A stretch of DNA of 64,000 nucleotides from Schistosoma mansoni (taxonomy: Eukaryota > Platyhelminthes > Trematoda > Strigeidida > Schistosomatidae): NCBI RefSeq assembly GCF_000237925.1, contig NC_031495.1, forward strand, positions 44,684,237-44,748,236, written 5' to 3'. The position numbers and the translations under genes are program-made. Each line of letters opens with the position of its first letter. The first letter of the stretch is position 1. Below are positions 10,801-22,839 of this stretch, in pieces. Below the pieces are notes generated by a model. It was not told the DNA's origin. It did no database searches and saw only the letters and a program-made list of their open reading frames with translations.

Positions 10801-12226
10801 AATAGTACATCTTTCATAAAATTGTAAAGATAAGGATAATGTTATGAGCTATTTGTTTTAACTAATAATAGATATTTTGGTATAGATTATTCTGTATCAG
10901 GAAATACAGGTATGCAATGACTTTCAATATTAGTGCTTTTTCTCATCTAGCATTGTGATTGATAAACGTTTTATTGTCATGTTGTTTGTCACGTCCTCTA
11001 ACCAATATGAATTAGTCGTAAAATTTTGATACTAATTTGGATTTACTTCAAGGTGTAACAAAGCTATATTATCTCAAAATGTAGTTTTCTCAAATTCTCG
11101 GGTATTTAAACAAATTTTCTTATCTGTTTTAACTGAATAATTGTATCCATGAGCTTCATAGTATGCTTTCCCATTTAAAGGAAGCTTACTGTGATACGAA
11201 ATACGGAAAAAGGTAGATAGGAACTACGCAGAGGTTAAAAAATCTTCTTCTTATCAAACCTTTAGAGAAACGAAGAACAAGTAATGTGGAATTTATTCTA
11301 TGATAAACCACGAATGATCGGAAGCATTTACGGTTAGACATGAACGGAAACGCTGGGAAACATGGTAAGGTTATAACGGGGATAAGCTTGAAACAACCAC
11401 GAAAAATTTATAGATAGTTTCTAACGAGTCATAAAATAGCTGTTATATATGAATAGTTTATGGGAAAGAAAACAATAATGATAAAACAATAATAATAAAC
11501 AGATTTTACACAATTTATAAGTCTATCAATATGTTCTATAGGTCATCCTACCTGTAAATCAAAAAAACAACTAAATATAAACTCGTACTAATGAGTAAAC
11601 ATTATCTATATTTTTGAACCCTTTAAAGGACCTAAAAAAATTTTTTAAACCCTCCAGATTATTTTAAGTTAGTGTTAGGTATTTAGAGTTCGGGTGTTCA
11701 TTACTAATTGACATTATCTGTAATGTAGAAACCCTTCCTAGATATACAAACGGATAAATTTCCCTCGGAAACACAAACGATACCGGCTGGTTATTTTGTC
11801 CACAAAATATAGTCTCATCACGTCTAGATTTACTTCAGACTCTAGTATTTAGGTTATGGTTTAGCAGTAGTGTCGATTCGCCTGTCATATATAATCTCAA
11901 GAGACACAATTCGGCGTTTGATACGTACGGCACCATTTTTACTTTATGGTTGCAAAAAATAATTTTGCACAATTATTTTAAAAGTTTATAACAGTATACA
12001 AAGGAACTTCTGTTGCTCGTTATCCATGATATATGAATTTTGGTTAAAAACCTGAATGTTAATTTCTCGACTGTGACTGACTCATCCACAAAGCATACTT
12101 TCATTGATGAAAATATTTCACTTGTATAAATTTACAACTTAAATGTAAGTTAGAGTACTTTACCAAAATCAAAAAGTGTACAAATTGTGCACTTAGTAAT
12201 ATAAACAAATTCATTTGAAATTTGTC
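10801..12226. other. AT-rich intergenic stretch
   Basis: No reading frame, RNA gene or repeat was recognised. Confidence 0.4.
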
Positions 12227-12230
12227 GCAG

Positions 12231-12679
12231 TGTCGTGAACAGAACACAATTGGGGACAATCGAATGTATTTAAGCAAAAATTACAGACTATCTCAATAAA
12301 TTCTGATAAGCATACAATGAACAGTTAATTTGCAAATTAACAACCAATAGTCTTGTGGTGTGGTCTACTTATATCTATATAAGTAGTATATGGTGTTGGT
12401 CAGACATAGAATGTATTTGGGCAGAAGACCGATGAGCAAAGANNNNNNNNNNNNNNNNNNNNNNNNNNNNNNNNNNNNNNNNNNNNNNNNNNNNNNNNNN
12501 NNNNNNNNNNNNNNNNNNNNNNNNNNNNNNNNNNNNNNNNNNNNNNNNNNNNNNNNNNNNNNNNNNNNNNNNNNNNNNNNNNNNNNNNNNNNNNNNNNNN
12601 NNNNNNNNNNNNNNNNNNNNNNNNNNNNNNNNNNNNNNNNNNTATACTACTTATATAGATATAAGTAGACCATACCTCA
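12231..12679. mobile_element. Nested solo LTRs with a 200-N gap
   Basis: A minus-strand LTR of the 280-bp family (12231-12353 and 12643-12679) is bracketed by the target duplication GCAG (12227-12230 and 12680-12683). It is interrupted by the start of a plus-strand LTR (12354-12442) that runs into a gap of exactly 200 N (12443-12642). This reads as one LTR inserted into another, though a misjoined repeat at the gap is also possible. Confidence 0.6.
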
Positions 12680-12683
12680 GCAG

Positions 12684-13844
12684 CACATCTTACAAAATAA
12701 TACATACTCAAAAATAGCAACTTATTTATTTGTGGCTTTCTCTAGTATTTAGGTAGATAATCAATGTCGGTAACATTCAGTAAAAAAAAAGAATGATAGA
12801 CTGATTCATTTTCATTCCAAAACTGCCATGGTTACGAGAAAACCTTTATTTAATAAAATGGTATTAAATAGTTGACCTTTTTATATGTCGGTAAAAAAGA
12901 AGACAGAAATTGTTTTAATATAAAAACCATAAAATACAATTAAAACTAACTTAATGTGTAGATGTATAGTTCAGCATTTTTTCTATGACATCATTATATA
13001 TTGAATAGGTTTCAAAGCTAATTTTATGCATCACTTAGAAATGGGACAAGGCGTGAAATGTGGAAAGTGAGAGAGTGAGAGAGAGTGAGAGAGAGAGAGA
13101 GCAGGAACAGTCCTCTATGTAAATGTAATTTTAATTTTCAATTAATAATTTCGTATACATTAAGTAATAATAATAATAATCATGAAAGTAGAGGGGCGCC
13201 TCGTTTTATCTCAAAATTATTCGTTTGTTCACACCCAGTGACCCACAGTAGAAATCTAGAGATTTTCAATTTGTTTTAGAGTATAATTTCCAAACAAAGA
13301 TGTTGATACATAATCTTTTTAAACTTCATACGTCACACAGCTTCTAAATGAAAGTATAAGAAACTCAATTCATGATATATCTCTCTTTAGTGAACATTTA
13401 TTAATTACTACAAATTAGTTTCACATAGATTTAATGCGATTTGAAGGTTATATCTGATCAGTTGATAGATACACACAGATGACTTTCCGTCGGTAAGTAA
13501 TCTATTTTATCCTGATATTACAGATGTCATTGAATAATCGACAAACAATTGATTAGCTTTAATCAAATTAAGGGGATAGAGAAATGTTTCAATCGGCATT
13601 TGACTTATGCATGGCAATCAACAAAGTTAAATGAATTAAAAACAAATATCATTGAAAGAAAAACTAATGTTTCGTCTATAGACATTTTTCATTGCCTACC
13701 TCTACTCACCCTACAAGATATAAATTTGGCTCACTATTTAACTAGTATTCAGTTATTATAGGTGTCATGATATAGATGAAAATTATTAATTACAGTAACT
13801 TATAATACACTTCAGCCCATTTAAATATATCAAAAATCACAGCA
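12684..13844. other. Intergenic with a (GA)n tract
   Basis: A GAGA-rich microsatellite lies at about 13069-13102 and a short ATA tract near 13165. Nothing coding was recognised. Confidence 0.4.
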
Positions 13845-14480
13845 AGACTATTGAGGCCGTTTAGAATAGGTGCAGCACATAAACTAACAAGATCACTTCA
13901 ATCAATCTTATGCAAACAGATGAATGGAATGTCAGAAGACGAAAAGCGAAATAATGCCCATAAAATAAACTGTTACAGCTGAGAAAAACAGAATATCGGA
14001 CAAAGTGGGCGGCCTTTTCATCTTCATCCACACGAACACCAAACGGCTATCAAACAGCATGATGTATCTTCGCTGATATTAACCCACGTAGATAGTTGTG
14101 GATACATTCGAATAGAAAAATGCTGAGATTTTGGATAGGGGGAATACTAAAAACAAGAAAGAAGTTTTGAAATATTAGCACCCAAGTCGATCAACAATCA
14201 ACAAACATGTCGAAATTCATGCAACTTATAAACTGATTATAAAACTACGTATAAATGTAGGATCAATAATCAAGTCAATGGAGAGATCATCAAATTAAAC
14301 ATTCAAACGACTACAGTATAAAGGTCAATAATAACCGATTAAGATCAAGGTCATCAAGACAATCTGCCAGTCATAAGTGAAAAGATTCGTGCACTTCACT
14401 TCTAATGATTTCGGTTGGAAGGACAATGAAAACTTCACGAATAATCTCTCAAGCTCAGCGAACAAAATTCTATCAAAATA
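13845..14480 (+). pseudogene. Decayed Penelope-like element 3' half
   Basis: Nucleotide blocks follow those of the PLE at 24058-24835 in the same order: TTTAGAATAGGTG..., the GIY-YIG region (CGGACAAAGTGGGCGGCC), GAGATTTTGG, and the 3' tail with a decayed hammerhead (about 14395-14480). Reading frames are broken in several places. Older than the 24-kb copy. Confidence 0.75.
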
Positions 14481-16774
14481 GTCTACTCAAGCAACAAATC
14501 TTTAACAGCCCTTACGGAAAGTGTGCCATTTACTTTTCATTTCCTTTATTCAATATTCTGATGTTGTCCTACGCAAATTTATGTCCGTGATTGCCGATAT
14601 CCATTGATATAATAGCCTGTCCGGGTTTCTTGTTTTATTTTTTGGTTTGTATAATATTTTGTCTAGTTATATTTAATTACTTTTTGTATTTCTCAATGAA
14701 CCTGTACGATTTTCTCTGTATGAATGAGTGATTATCTAAGAAAGGCATAGCACTTATTTGTTTAATATTGACTATATCACATGCTCTTATGTCCCGATTT
14801 GGGTTATTCAATGTTTACGAACTAAGGGACAATAAAATACATAATCTGTCCAATACATGTGCGACAACAGCTAAGTATCGAAGTTTTGTGAAGCTTGAAA
14901 TGCTTTCTCAAGACATCATGAAACTTCCAGAATTGGGGTCTATACAATAAGCAGTTATTGTCCATGAATTTCTTTTTATTATTTCGATCAACATGCCAAG
15001 TCTCCAAGCTACTCATCAGATGTAGCTTCATTTTCATTCATGAAGTGCGAAATAGTCATTCCTAAGTTAGGCGATGTGTATATGACAAAATGTGAAGCGA
15101 TGGGATAGTTGAGGAATTGGACAAATGAGGACTTGCAGGATTGTTCTAATAAGTTAAAATGAAAATTGGACTAGTGTATTATCACAAATAGATGGTATTA
15201 TCAGGTTGACATTAGAATCACGGCTCGTATTATCCCCTACCACCCTTGTTTTCGAAAATGAAGGATGTGAAAAAAATTTAGCAATTGGTGATTGGCGAAT
15301 TTGTTTTTGAAAGTGTGTGCTCAAGTGCAAATGAACAAACATTTTGTCACCTGTAATAATTTTTTAATTGGTTGTAAATGGTGCAGTTTTGTAATCTGAT
15401 TCGTTCAAATCGAACTAGAATAAAGTGCTTTTATTGGATGTAAGAATTGACATTTTTCCATCCGATTATTATTTACAATAATTAACTATTTTCGCATTGT
15501 TCCATCGGAGTTTTGTAAAAAAATTTAACTTCGAAAAAAACAAAAACAAATCCTTTTAATTACCCTGCTATACTCCTGTTAGTGAATGTATATCGGGATA
15601 ACTTCTTTTTTTATGAAGTAGAAATGCAACTACAGTTATCAGTTATCGTGACAAGAGTAATAGTAATGTGTAGATCATTGAAGGTTAATTTTTGAAAAAA
15701 CTGACAACTGTTATTAATAATTGATAATGGTGATTATTGAAATTCAAAGGTAGTCTCAAATGTTTAATACACAATTAGTGAACACATTTTCATTTAAGTA
15801 TTCCCATAAGTTAATTTAACACATAGTTCGCTCATTTAATAAACGTTATATTCGTGTAAATGACGAAGAGAAAGTGAATGGGGCATGCCGAAGTCACGCT
15901 AACCGTAAAAGATGTGTAAATGAAGCAACTTTTACGCTATCTGAAATTAGTAAATAATGTCTGAGAAAAAAGCAAATAATTTTTATAATTCAGTTATTTT
16001 GCAAACCGTTATTCTTAATACCAAAAAGTTGATCATTTTAGCTTTGAAAAGGGTGTCGAAAATGAACGCAATATTGTTATCCAGGTTTTTTTTGCAAATC
16101 CATTAAAAGCATAAAATATTTTGACCTGTACATTCTTTGTAGTTGATCACTTATTAATGATCACCGAAAATACATGTTAGTGTTGTACTCAGTCATGTAA
16201 TACGGTAATTGTATTTGTGAGGTGGGCATAATATTTTTTTGGCAGCTAATGTTAACAGTCAATGTTTTTTAAGTGCACAGCCTTTCAAAATAATGATCTG
16301 AATTTTTTGTCATTTGTAAATAACATTGTAAACGTTAATTAATTAGAAAGTCTGGAATTATATTTCCAAATCAACAGTTTCCTTTGTTAAACATACTAGA
16401 CGAACAATGAAAAACTGTATGTACATTTTCCGTCAAAAGGGAAAATAATTACTGTTATTGTGACAAACACTAAATCTCTGATCGTTGAAAAAATAACCTT
16501 TTTTGACAAGCATATGTAATTTAGGTTGAATGAAGTGTCAATGAACAAGTCTATGTCTAGCGAAATAAATTTCTATTTCAATGATATGACTTAATGTGAA
16601 TAAGGTCAATTGTATCAAGTAACCATTATGTATTTAGAATATCGTATTTCAGTCCGTTAAGTTAAACGGTACATTTATTTATCAAATGTCTAAATGACAT
16701 TCATCACTGTGTCGAATTTTTGCTATGTAGTGATAAATCTCATATGAAACATTATTATTACATTTCGTATGTTC

Positions 16775-16809
<35 letters not shown>

Positions 16810-17100
16810 ACTTGTTAGACATGTAAGTCTTCATTATATGACGTTGTTTTCTGTACGGAATCGTTTACTGAAACCGTAAATTTGAAAGACCTGAAAAGCT
16901 GTTGGCAAGGTAATAAAGTGAGCGATGATCATTATTAATCTACAGCTTCATTACTATGGAATTGTGATGACCGACCAGTGTTTGTTCACTTGACCTTAGC
17001 AATAGAAATTATCTTGTTGTACTAGTGAACCGATCTTACTACATTTCTTTACTGTACCTATTAACCAAATCATATGAATGTAAAATGAATTATTGATGGT
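14481..17100. other. Long quiet AT-rich stretch
   Basis: No repeat family of this window and no convincing gene was seen. A (TTA)n microsatellite occupies about 16775-16808. Short open frames here have no recognisable features. Confidence 0.4.
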
Positions 17101-17226
17101 TTCATGACTCCTCCTTAAAATGGAAACAAGAAATTCAAACAAAATTTAAATCAAATTGTGGGTGGCCCTGAAAAGTGTCTTTACTCGGTCTCTACACAGG
17201 TCCTTAGGTCCTGATCAATGACTCCA

Positions 17227-18558
17227 CTATGAGTCCGTGACAGCGCCGCACATGGGACAGTTGAACCCAGGTGATACTTCTGTTGGGTCGTAGGCACAAA
17301 ACGAATGAAACATAGCATTGCATGGACAAAAAATCCAAGCACTTCCATCAGCTATTTCACTGGGCGGCTGACGTAGATGGCAAATATCACACAGTCCGTC
17401 ATTGTGCGCACGTTCGTCTTCTTCATTGTCTCGGTCCGTAAACTCTTCTGAGTTCATAGATATTACTTCAATCTCGTTATCATTTAAGGTAGCATCCAAA
17501 TCTACGTTCTGTTGACGGTTGGTGCCTGTAGTATTTCGGACGATGGGCATTGTGATGGTAGTAGGTAATCCATCGTAAAGCAACTGATGAGCATAGTTAA
17601 GTAGAGCGGTACGCTGTTCAGCGGACATACGCCGACATAAGTAGTGAATCGATGTTAGGACGTTTGTCTGCCCGACTTGTACCGGTAACTCATTGTCAAT
17701 CGTTACTCTGGTTACGTAGCTGTTGGAATGCAGCCATCTGTCACCAATGCTTTCTCTGTGAACTTCAACGTTGGCGTGCGAACAGTATGCCAAGATGTGA
17801 CGACATACGACTCTGTGTTCTACATAAAAGAAACAGGAACAACTAATAGGATTTCTGGAGACTGTGTAAGTTCCTGCAGTATCAACGGCCGTGAAGAACT
17901 CCCCCGACAATACGAAGTCAGTAACAGGAACACGCAAGTGCCGCTTCAGCAGTTGACATGCAGCAGGTGTAAGTGTTTCCTGAAGACGACGTAGTTGAGG
18001 CTCGCGACCCAGCACAGCTTTGCTACGGCATTCAGTGGAGTACTTTTGAACTCAAGCTTCTATCCAATATCCAGTGCGAAGTAGAACACTAAATATCGAT
18101 CTGAACACGGGTGTTTTTCTGTTCAGCTTATGCAACTTTAAAATTCGATGGGTCGTCTCAACGAAATTTGTATTGCTTTGATCTAGAAGCATTGCAGATA
18201 GTCTAAAAGCATTCGACCACTTGTGCTTTTTGGACAATGACTGATCTCTCAAATATTGGTAGAAATTTCCGTCTGCTGCTTCGATAAATGACACATACCG
18301 TTGGAAGCTACAAAACATTGTAAAGCATATTTCGATTTACCTTTCCACATTTCTTGTTACCATAAGACGGTAGAATATTTGAAGAAGATCAGATCGTAGC
18401 CTCTACGAATACGATGAATGGGTTAATTCTAAAGAAAGGTAAGCTTACCCTCTTGATGGAAACGCTACCAGATACAATGTATTCAAAAATACATTTTCCG
18501 TTTCTGTGACTACGTGAGGGACAACAGAGCCTCCAATTTGCGCGTTACTGACGTCCAT
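17227..18558 (-). pseudogene. Mutator-like transposase relic with SWIM and RING/PHD-like zinc fingers (Curupira-like)
   Basis: Reading on the minus strand, 18307-18052 encodes a segment typical of the region just after the MULE catalytic domain (NTNFVETTHRILKLHKLNRK). After one in-frame TGA (18052-18054) the same frame continues through 17227. That part has a SWIM zinc finger ([20 protein letters not shown]) and, near the C-terminus, a cysteine/histidine cluster resembling RING or PHD ([26 protein letters not shown]). Upstream, two exons fit in phase: 18449-18558 (starts MDVSNAQIGG, donor GTAAGC) and 18341-18400 (donor GTAAAT), separated by introns of 48 and 33 bp, a size known in schistosome genes. 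The catalytic DDE core was not found, so this is a partial copy. SWIM-bearing MULEs named Curupira are known from Schistosoma; assignment to them is inference. No terminal inverted repeats were identified. Confidence 0.7.
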
Positions 18559-18878
18559 ATTGTGAAGAAAATTATCTATATCGATAAGTACAGAGCTTTA
18601 ATACGAATTTCAAGAATTACATAACCAATTATAACGCATTTACAACTAGGAATTTCATTGGACGAAACGGATTGAAAAAATTGGAAAATGGGATGAAGAT
18701 TTTTTGATTAAGGGGGACAAAAAAAATTTATTAAAAAAAAATCGACGTGATCCTAATGTTATTTGTATTATCATGTTCTTAAGATTAATAAATTCTACTA
18801 TTTGTAAAATAAAGTTGTTACGATTTCAGTTTATGATAATCTACGATTTTCCACTATATGAGAATTCATAGTATCGGT

Positions 18879-19296
18879 TGTTATGTTAAGCCCATATACT
18901 TTATTCTAGCGTCTGGCCAATCTAATTCCCCTATACATTATGAGTCATATTTTGATCTTGTTAATTATTAGCTTATTAACCTTGACTATATTTTTATATG
19001 AGCGTATATGTGTACCCTTCGTATCCTATTCATCATATATCTGTCATTCATTTTTGTCTGATTATAAATATTGAGTAATGCTTGCTCATAGCGAGTTGGC
19101 TTCCCAGACATCTCCACTATACATCATCTTTGCTTCGCTCGCTTACACTTGCTCATGTGCCCACAGCTTTCTGATCTGCATCATTCATCAATAAAAATGT
19201 AGTTGCCGCTTCCTTTTGCCTTCTGATTTTGTACACCGTTAGGATTGGTATAATAACGGTTATCGAAGTGAACTATTATTGAAGCACGGCACTACA
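18879..19296 (+). mobile_element. Candidate solo LTR of a second family
   Basis: Starts TGTTATGTTAAGCCC and ends GGCACTACA (418 bp), with a TATA-like ATTATAAATATTGAG and a downstream AATAAAA polyadenylation-type signal followed by a T/G-rich segment, in the order expected of an LTR. No target duplication was found and no partner copy exists in the window. Fossil; age unknown. Confidence 0.4.
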
Positions 19297-19681
19297 AATT
19301 TTTCGTCTTTAGAATATATATCTAAGTAATTGTGAAATAAAATAAGATCAGGACAAATCCTAACAGTTAGTAAACCTAATCACTCTCTAAGTACCATATC
19401 ATGAGATTGATGTACAAGACGTTACTAATCCTACTTTACTACAGAAAATGTATTGAGACAGATTGAAAACTAAACGGATGATTAGTAAAGTATATTCAGT
19501 TTATTAAATCATTTTGAAGATATTTTTCGATAATTATGTATTTTAATAATCAAGTAATTGAACAATCATTTATTAATTTCATTCACTTCACATTACCTCT
19601 TTTATCTTAATTATGATTACTGGTAAATACAATACATATTTTACTCTGTATTATTAGTTTTCGATATATAAATACATATCA

Positions 19682-19973
19682 AGGCAAGACTATAATTTAT
19701 AGACGAATCAATCAGATATAAAATAATAGGTCTCTAATTTTGGCGCAAAATTCACTCATCCATTTGGCTAAATAGAGTTTTCTCATTATAGCTGATATTA
19801 GTTCGTGATGAAAACCCTAAATATAATTCCTAACCCTAACCATCTATTGTAAATCATAATTTTGTATTCTTCACATTGGTTTATAACCCTCATTTAGTTC
19901 TAGTTCTTAGATGGACACTCTCAAGGTCACTTTGACGTCACTCAAAGGTCATCCATAAATTATAGTCTCATCC
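19682..19973. mobile_element. Short inverted-repeat element related to the neighbouring Merlin-like element
   Basis: Both ends carry GACTATAATTTAT(A/G)GA in opposite orientation over ~292 bp. About 240 bp of it is an inverted copy of 20373-20610, so the two could fold into a long hairpin. A possible imperfect duplication (ACATATCA / CCATATCT) flanks it. Confidence 0.5.
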
Positions 19974-19998
19974 ATATCTATCTTAATTATGTTTATTC

Positions 19999-20761
19999 GG
20001 CGAGACTAAACTATACTGCCGACCTTTGAACGAATCTTAAATTACCTTGAGAAATATTAGCCAATCATAAGGCAGTTAGTCTACAGTAAAATATATCATA
20101 CAAAACTCAAAAATTAAAGGGGATACTGTTCTTTAACATGACTCAAAAACTTCTCAAGGTCAGATATAGGTTCAGAAGTTCTAAAATCATAGTGCATACG
20201 GTACAGGAACTCATCTATATGGCTCCATAGTAGTCGACCTCTGGAACCATTATAAGGTCTCAAAAATTCTTTTAGCCTCGACCACATAGCTCCAATGTTG
20301 TTGGTATATTGGTATGGTTTACGGTATAGGGTTATGATTAAGGTTTACGGTTAGGGTTTAGGGTTAAGGGTGAGACTATAATTTATGGACGACCTTTGAG
20401 CGACGCTAGAGTGACTCTGAGAGTGACAACATAATAAGTAAGACTAAATGAGGGTTATAAACCTGTGTGAAGAATTCAAATTATGATTTACAGCTCATGG
20501 TTAAGGTTAGGAATTAAACTTAGGCTTTTCATTACGAACTGACATCAGCTATGATGCCAAAACTCTATTTATCCAAATGGATAATTGAATTTCGCGCCAA
20601 AATCTTATGATCACTTCTCTTGTAGACACTGAATTATCACGTCTTCTCTAAAATCCGCTGTAAACCGATCGTACGTAAGCATCAGATACCGAACTTAGCG
20701 CCATGACCTTGAAAACCCGCGAAAGCTTCTGATTGGCTCGGCAGTATACTTTAGTCTCGCC
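19999..20761. mobile_element. Merlin-like non-autonomous DNA transposon with 8-bp target duplication
   Basis: A 763-bp element with ~25-bp terminal inverted repeats starting GGCGAGACTAAA (one mismatch between ends), flanked by the perfect 8-bp duplication GTTTATTC (19991-19998 and 20762-20769). GG...CC ends plus an 8-bp duplication fit the Merlin superfamily, known in Schistosoma; hAT is less likely from the end sequence. No transposase frame is present. It contains a degenerate telomere-like run (GGTTAGGGTTTAGGGTTAAG, about 20348-20368). Confidence 0.65.
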
Positions 20762-20769
20762 GTTTATTC

Positions 20770-21380
20770 ATAAACAATTTGTATCCCTATTCCTTTTATG
20801 ATTATGATTTCAGTTGTATTTCAAACATGAATCTACAGAGTATGTTAATAATAATTGTAATTTTAAATTGTATCCAATGGGTAATCTCGTTGTTCTTACA
20901 ATTCTTAGATGGTCTAGTCTGTGTAAGTAATACTTTTTTTTTGTTTTTTAGATAAATCATTTATTTTGACAATAATCTCAATGAGTATTCCAGATTGAAA
21001 AATAAAAGTAGCAAAGGAGAAAACACACACACGCAAAAAAATTCTATTTATCACTTAAAATTTAAAAGAAAAAAAATCAATCAAATTTTAATACACGAAA
21101 TTATCGAATGTATCAAAATTTATGACAAAATAGTTACTATGACCAAAAAAAGATTAACTTTATTTTCCGTTAGTAACAAACAAAAATATAAATTTGATAA
21201 AAATATTTACAAATGATGAATAGTTTCTTTCAAATGATTTATGTGTATTTTCATTTAAAACCAAGTTGATAAATAAAATAGGGGCTTTATTTGTTATGTA
21301 GGACTCCGCCTTGCACTAACTGACAAGTTGTTAAGTTTCGTATAAATCAATATTTACGACCTAACGAAAATCTAAACATC
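20770..21380. other. AT-rich intergenic stretch
   Basis: A lysine/asparagine-rich 73-codon frame (20995-21216) reflects A-rich composition; no gene features were seen. Confidence 0.4.
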
Positions 21381-21795
21381 TCTGCTTACCATGCTTGTGA
21401 ATTAAGGCTATATCGAGGCAATACGCACAGTATGCATATATGCCAATTAGAGACTGACCAGTTACAGTCCTAACAAATCGATGGGAAGATTCAAACAAAC
21501 AATACTAAATGAATTTAAACTTCACCCCATCGCACAAGCAAGTGGCTATCAGGACTCAGTAGCCGAGTGGATAACGCGATGGCGTTTGAAGCGAGGGTAC
21601 TGGATTCGAGTCTCAGAGTGAACATCAACTCTGAGATGCAGGTACATTCAGCTGACGACTCCCAAATAGGACGAAACGCGCGTCAAACTGGATTCCACTG
21701 CTATCCACTATCCATCTCTGCTTACCATGCTTGTGAATTAAGGCTATATCGAGGCAGTACACACAGTATGCACATATGCCAATCAGAGATGTATT
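21381..21795 (+). repeat. Sm-alpha type repeat, head-to-tail dimer
   Basis: The 3' tail of one monomer (21381-21545) joins the head of the next (21546-21795). The block TCTGCTTACCATGCTTGTGA occurs at 21381 and again at 21717, giving a monomer period of 336 bp, which matches the published Sm-alpha size as I recall it. The second monomer has box A (GTAGCCGAGTGG), a box B variant and the hammerhead. Confidence 0.85.
21640..21698 (+). ncRNA. Hammerhead ribozyme (Sm-alpha type), probably weakened
   Basis: Core CTGACGA is followed by a stem II whose first strand reads CTCC rather than GTCC. The AAA insertion after GUC is present. Confidence 0.65.
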
Positions 21796-21799
21796 GTTT

Positions 21800-22532
21800 A
21801 TATGGTTTATTGTTTTTATAAAGTCTAGTATTTTCTTTTCCTATGAAGAGTTGAAAATGTCAGCAAACATTCATTTCATGAACTTTTAAAAACAAATGAC
21901 AATATCACCCTTTTTTGTTCGCTAGAAGATTTGGCTAGATTTCGTGGCTCTCACTAGTGACTTCTGAATCAGATATGATCTATTTCTAATCACATTAATC
22001 TAGATTTAAGTTACACATTTAAACTAGTGAATTTTTCCAGCCCACTTGATTTCTATCGTTTAAATTTTAAAATGCTTCTTAAAGTCCAATAATAATATAA
22101 TGAGTTAGACATATGCGTTATCTGTACTGATTTGATCTTACGATAGTTGTAAATACTTTTACTGAATAACTAGTTGAAAGAACAACTCAATTCAGTTTGT
22201 TTAATATTCAGTTTATATTCAGTGTGAATAAAACCTATGAAAACTTACGTATTGATATTTTTCAGTCTAGTTTAGGTATAAAGTAAATCTACATCTCCTA
22301 TCAATGTTTTTCTTCTTTCTTATATCAAATCAAATGAACACGTTGATGGTTCTCCAGAAGAGGAGAAATGTATTGTGAATAGATCAGAATAACTTCAATT
22401 ATGGATAAAAATATGTCTAGATGATATTATCAAGTTAATTAAGTCCGCTTTTCTATTCACTTATCTATAGTCAATGCTCCAAAATAATAGATTTATTTGA
22501 TCATATTTCATATTGATGAATTTCAGTTTAAT
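21800..22532. other. AT-rich intergenic stretch
   Basis: Nothing recognised. Confidence 0.4.
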
Positions 22533-22835
22533 AGCTGGACTCATGAGTCAATTAAAGCTAGACCATCATGAAAAACTTGGAAGTACTGGAAAGTCGTTTC
22601 GTCCTAGTATGGAAGTCCTCGAAAGTGCGCACCCACGATACCGTCAGGCGAGATTCGAACCCAGGACTTATCGGTCACGTGCGTAAACGCTTAACCTCCA
22701 GACCACAGAGCTGGTATCCAACGGTGTTAATTTCTGACTTCAACCAATTCACGAGATCGTGCCATCATCTAACTTTAATGGACTCATGAATTCAACTATT
22801 AAATTATTATAATATCCACGAAACCCCTCTCTGAA
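22533..22835 (-). repeat. Family B SINE, decayed
   Basis: Minus-strand copy with ribozyme remnant, box B (GGGTTCGAATCTCGC) and head terminus. On its right side a further family B tail (ATGGACTCATGAATTCAACT) follows on the plus strand to about 22835. Confidence 0.7.
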
Positions 22836-22839
22836 TTTC

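Noticed and set aside
20330-20372. Interstitial telomere or chromosome-fusion point
   Set aside because: Only a few degenerate TTAGGG-type units, located inside a TSD-flanked transposon.
20995-21216. Lysine-rich 73-codon frame
   Set aside because: Explained by A-rich composition; no start context, splice sites or recognisable sequence.
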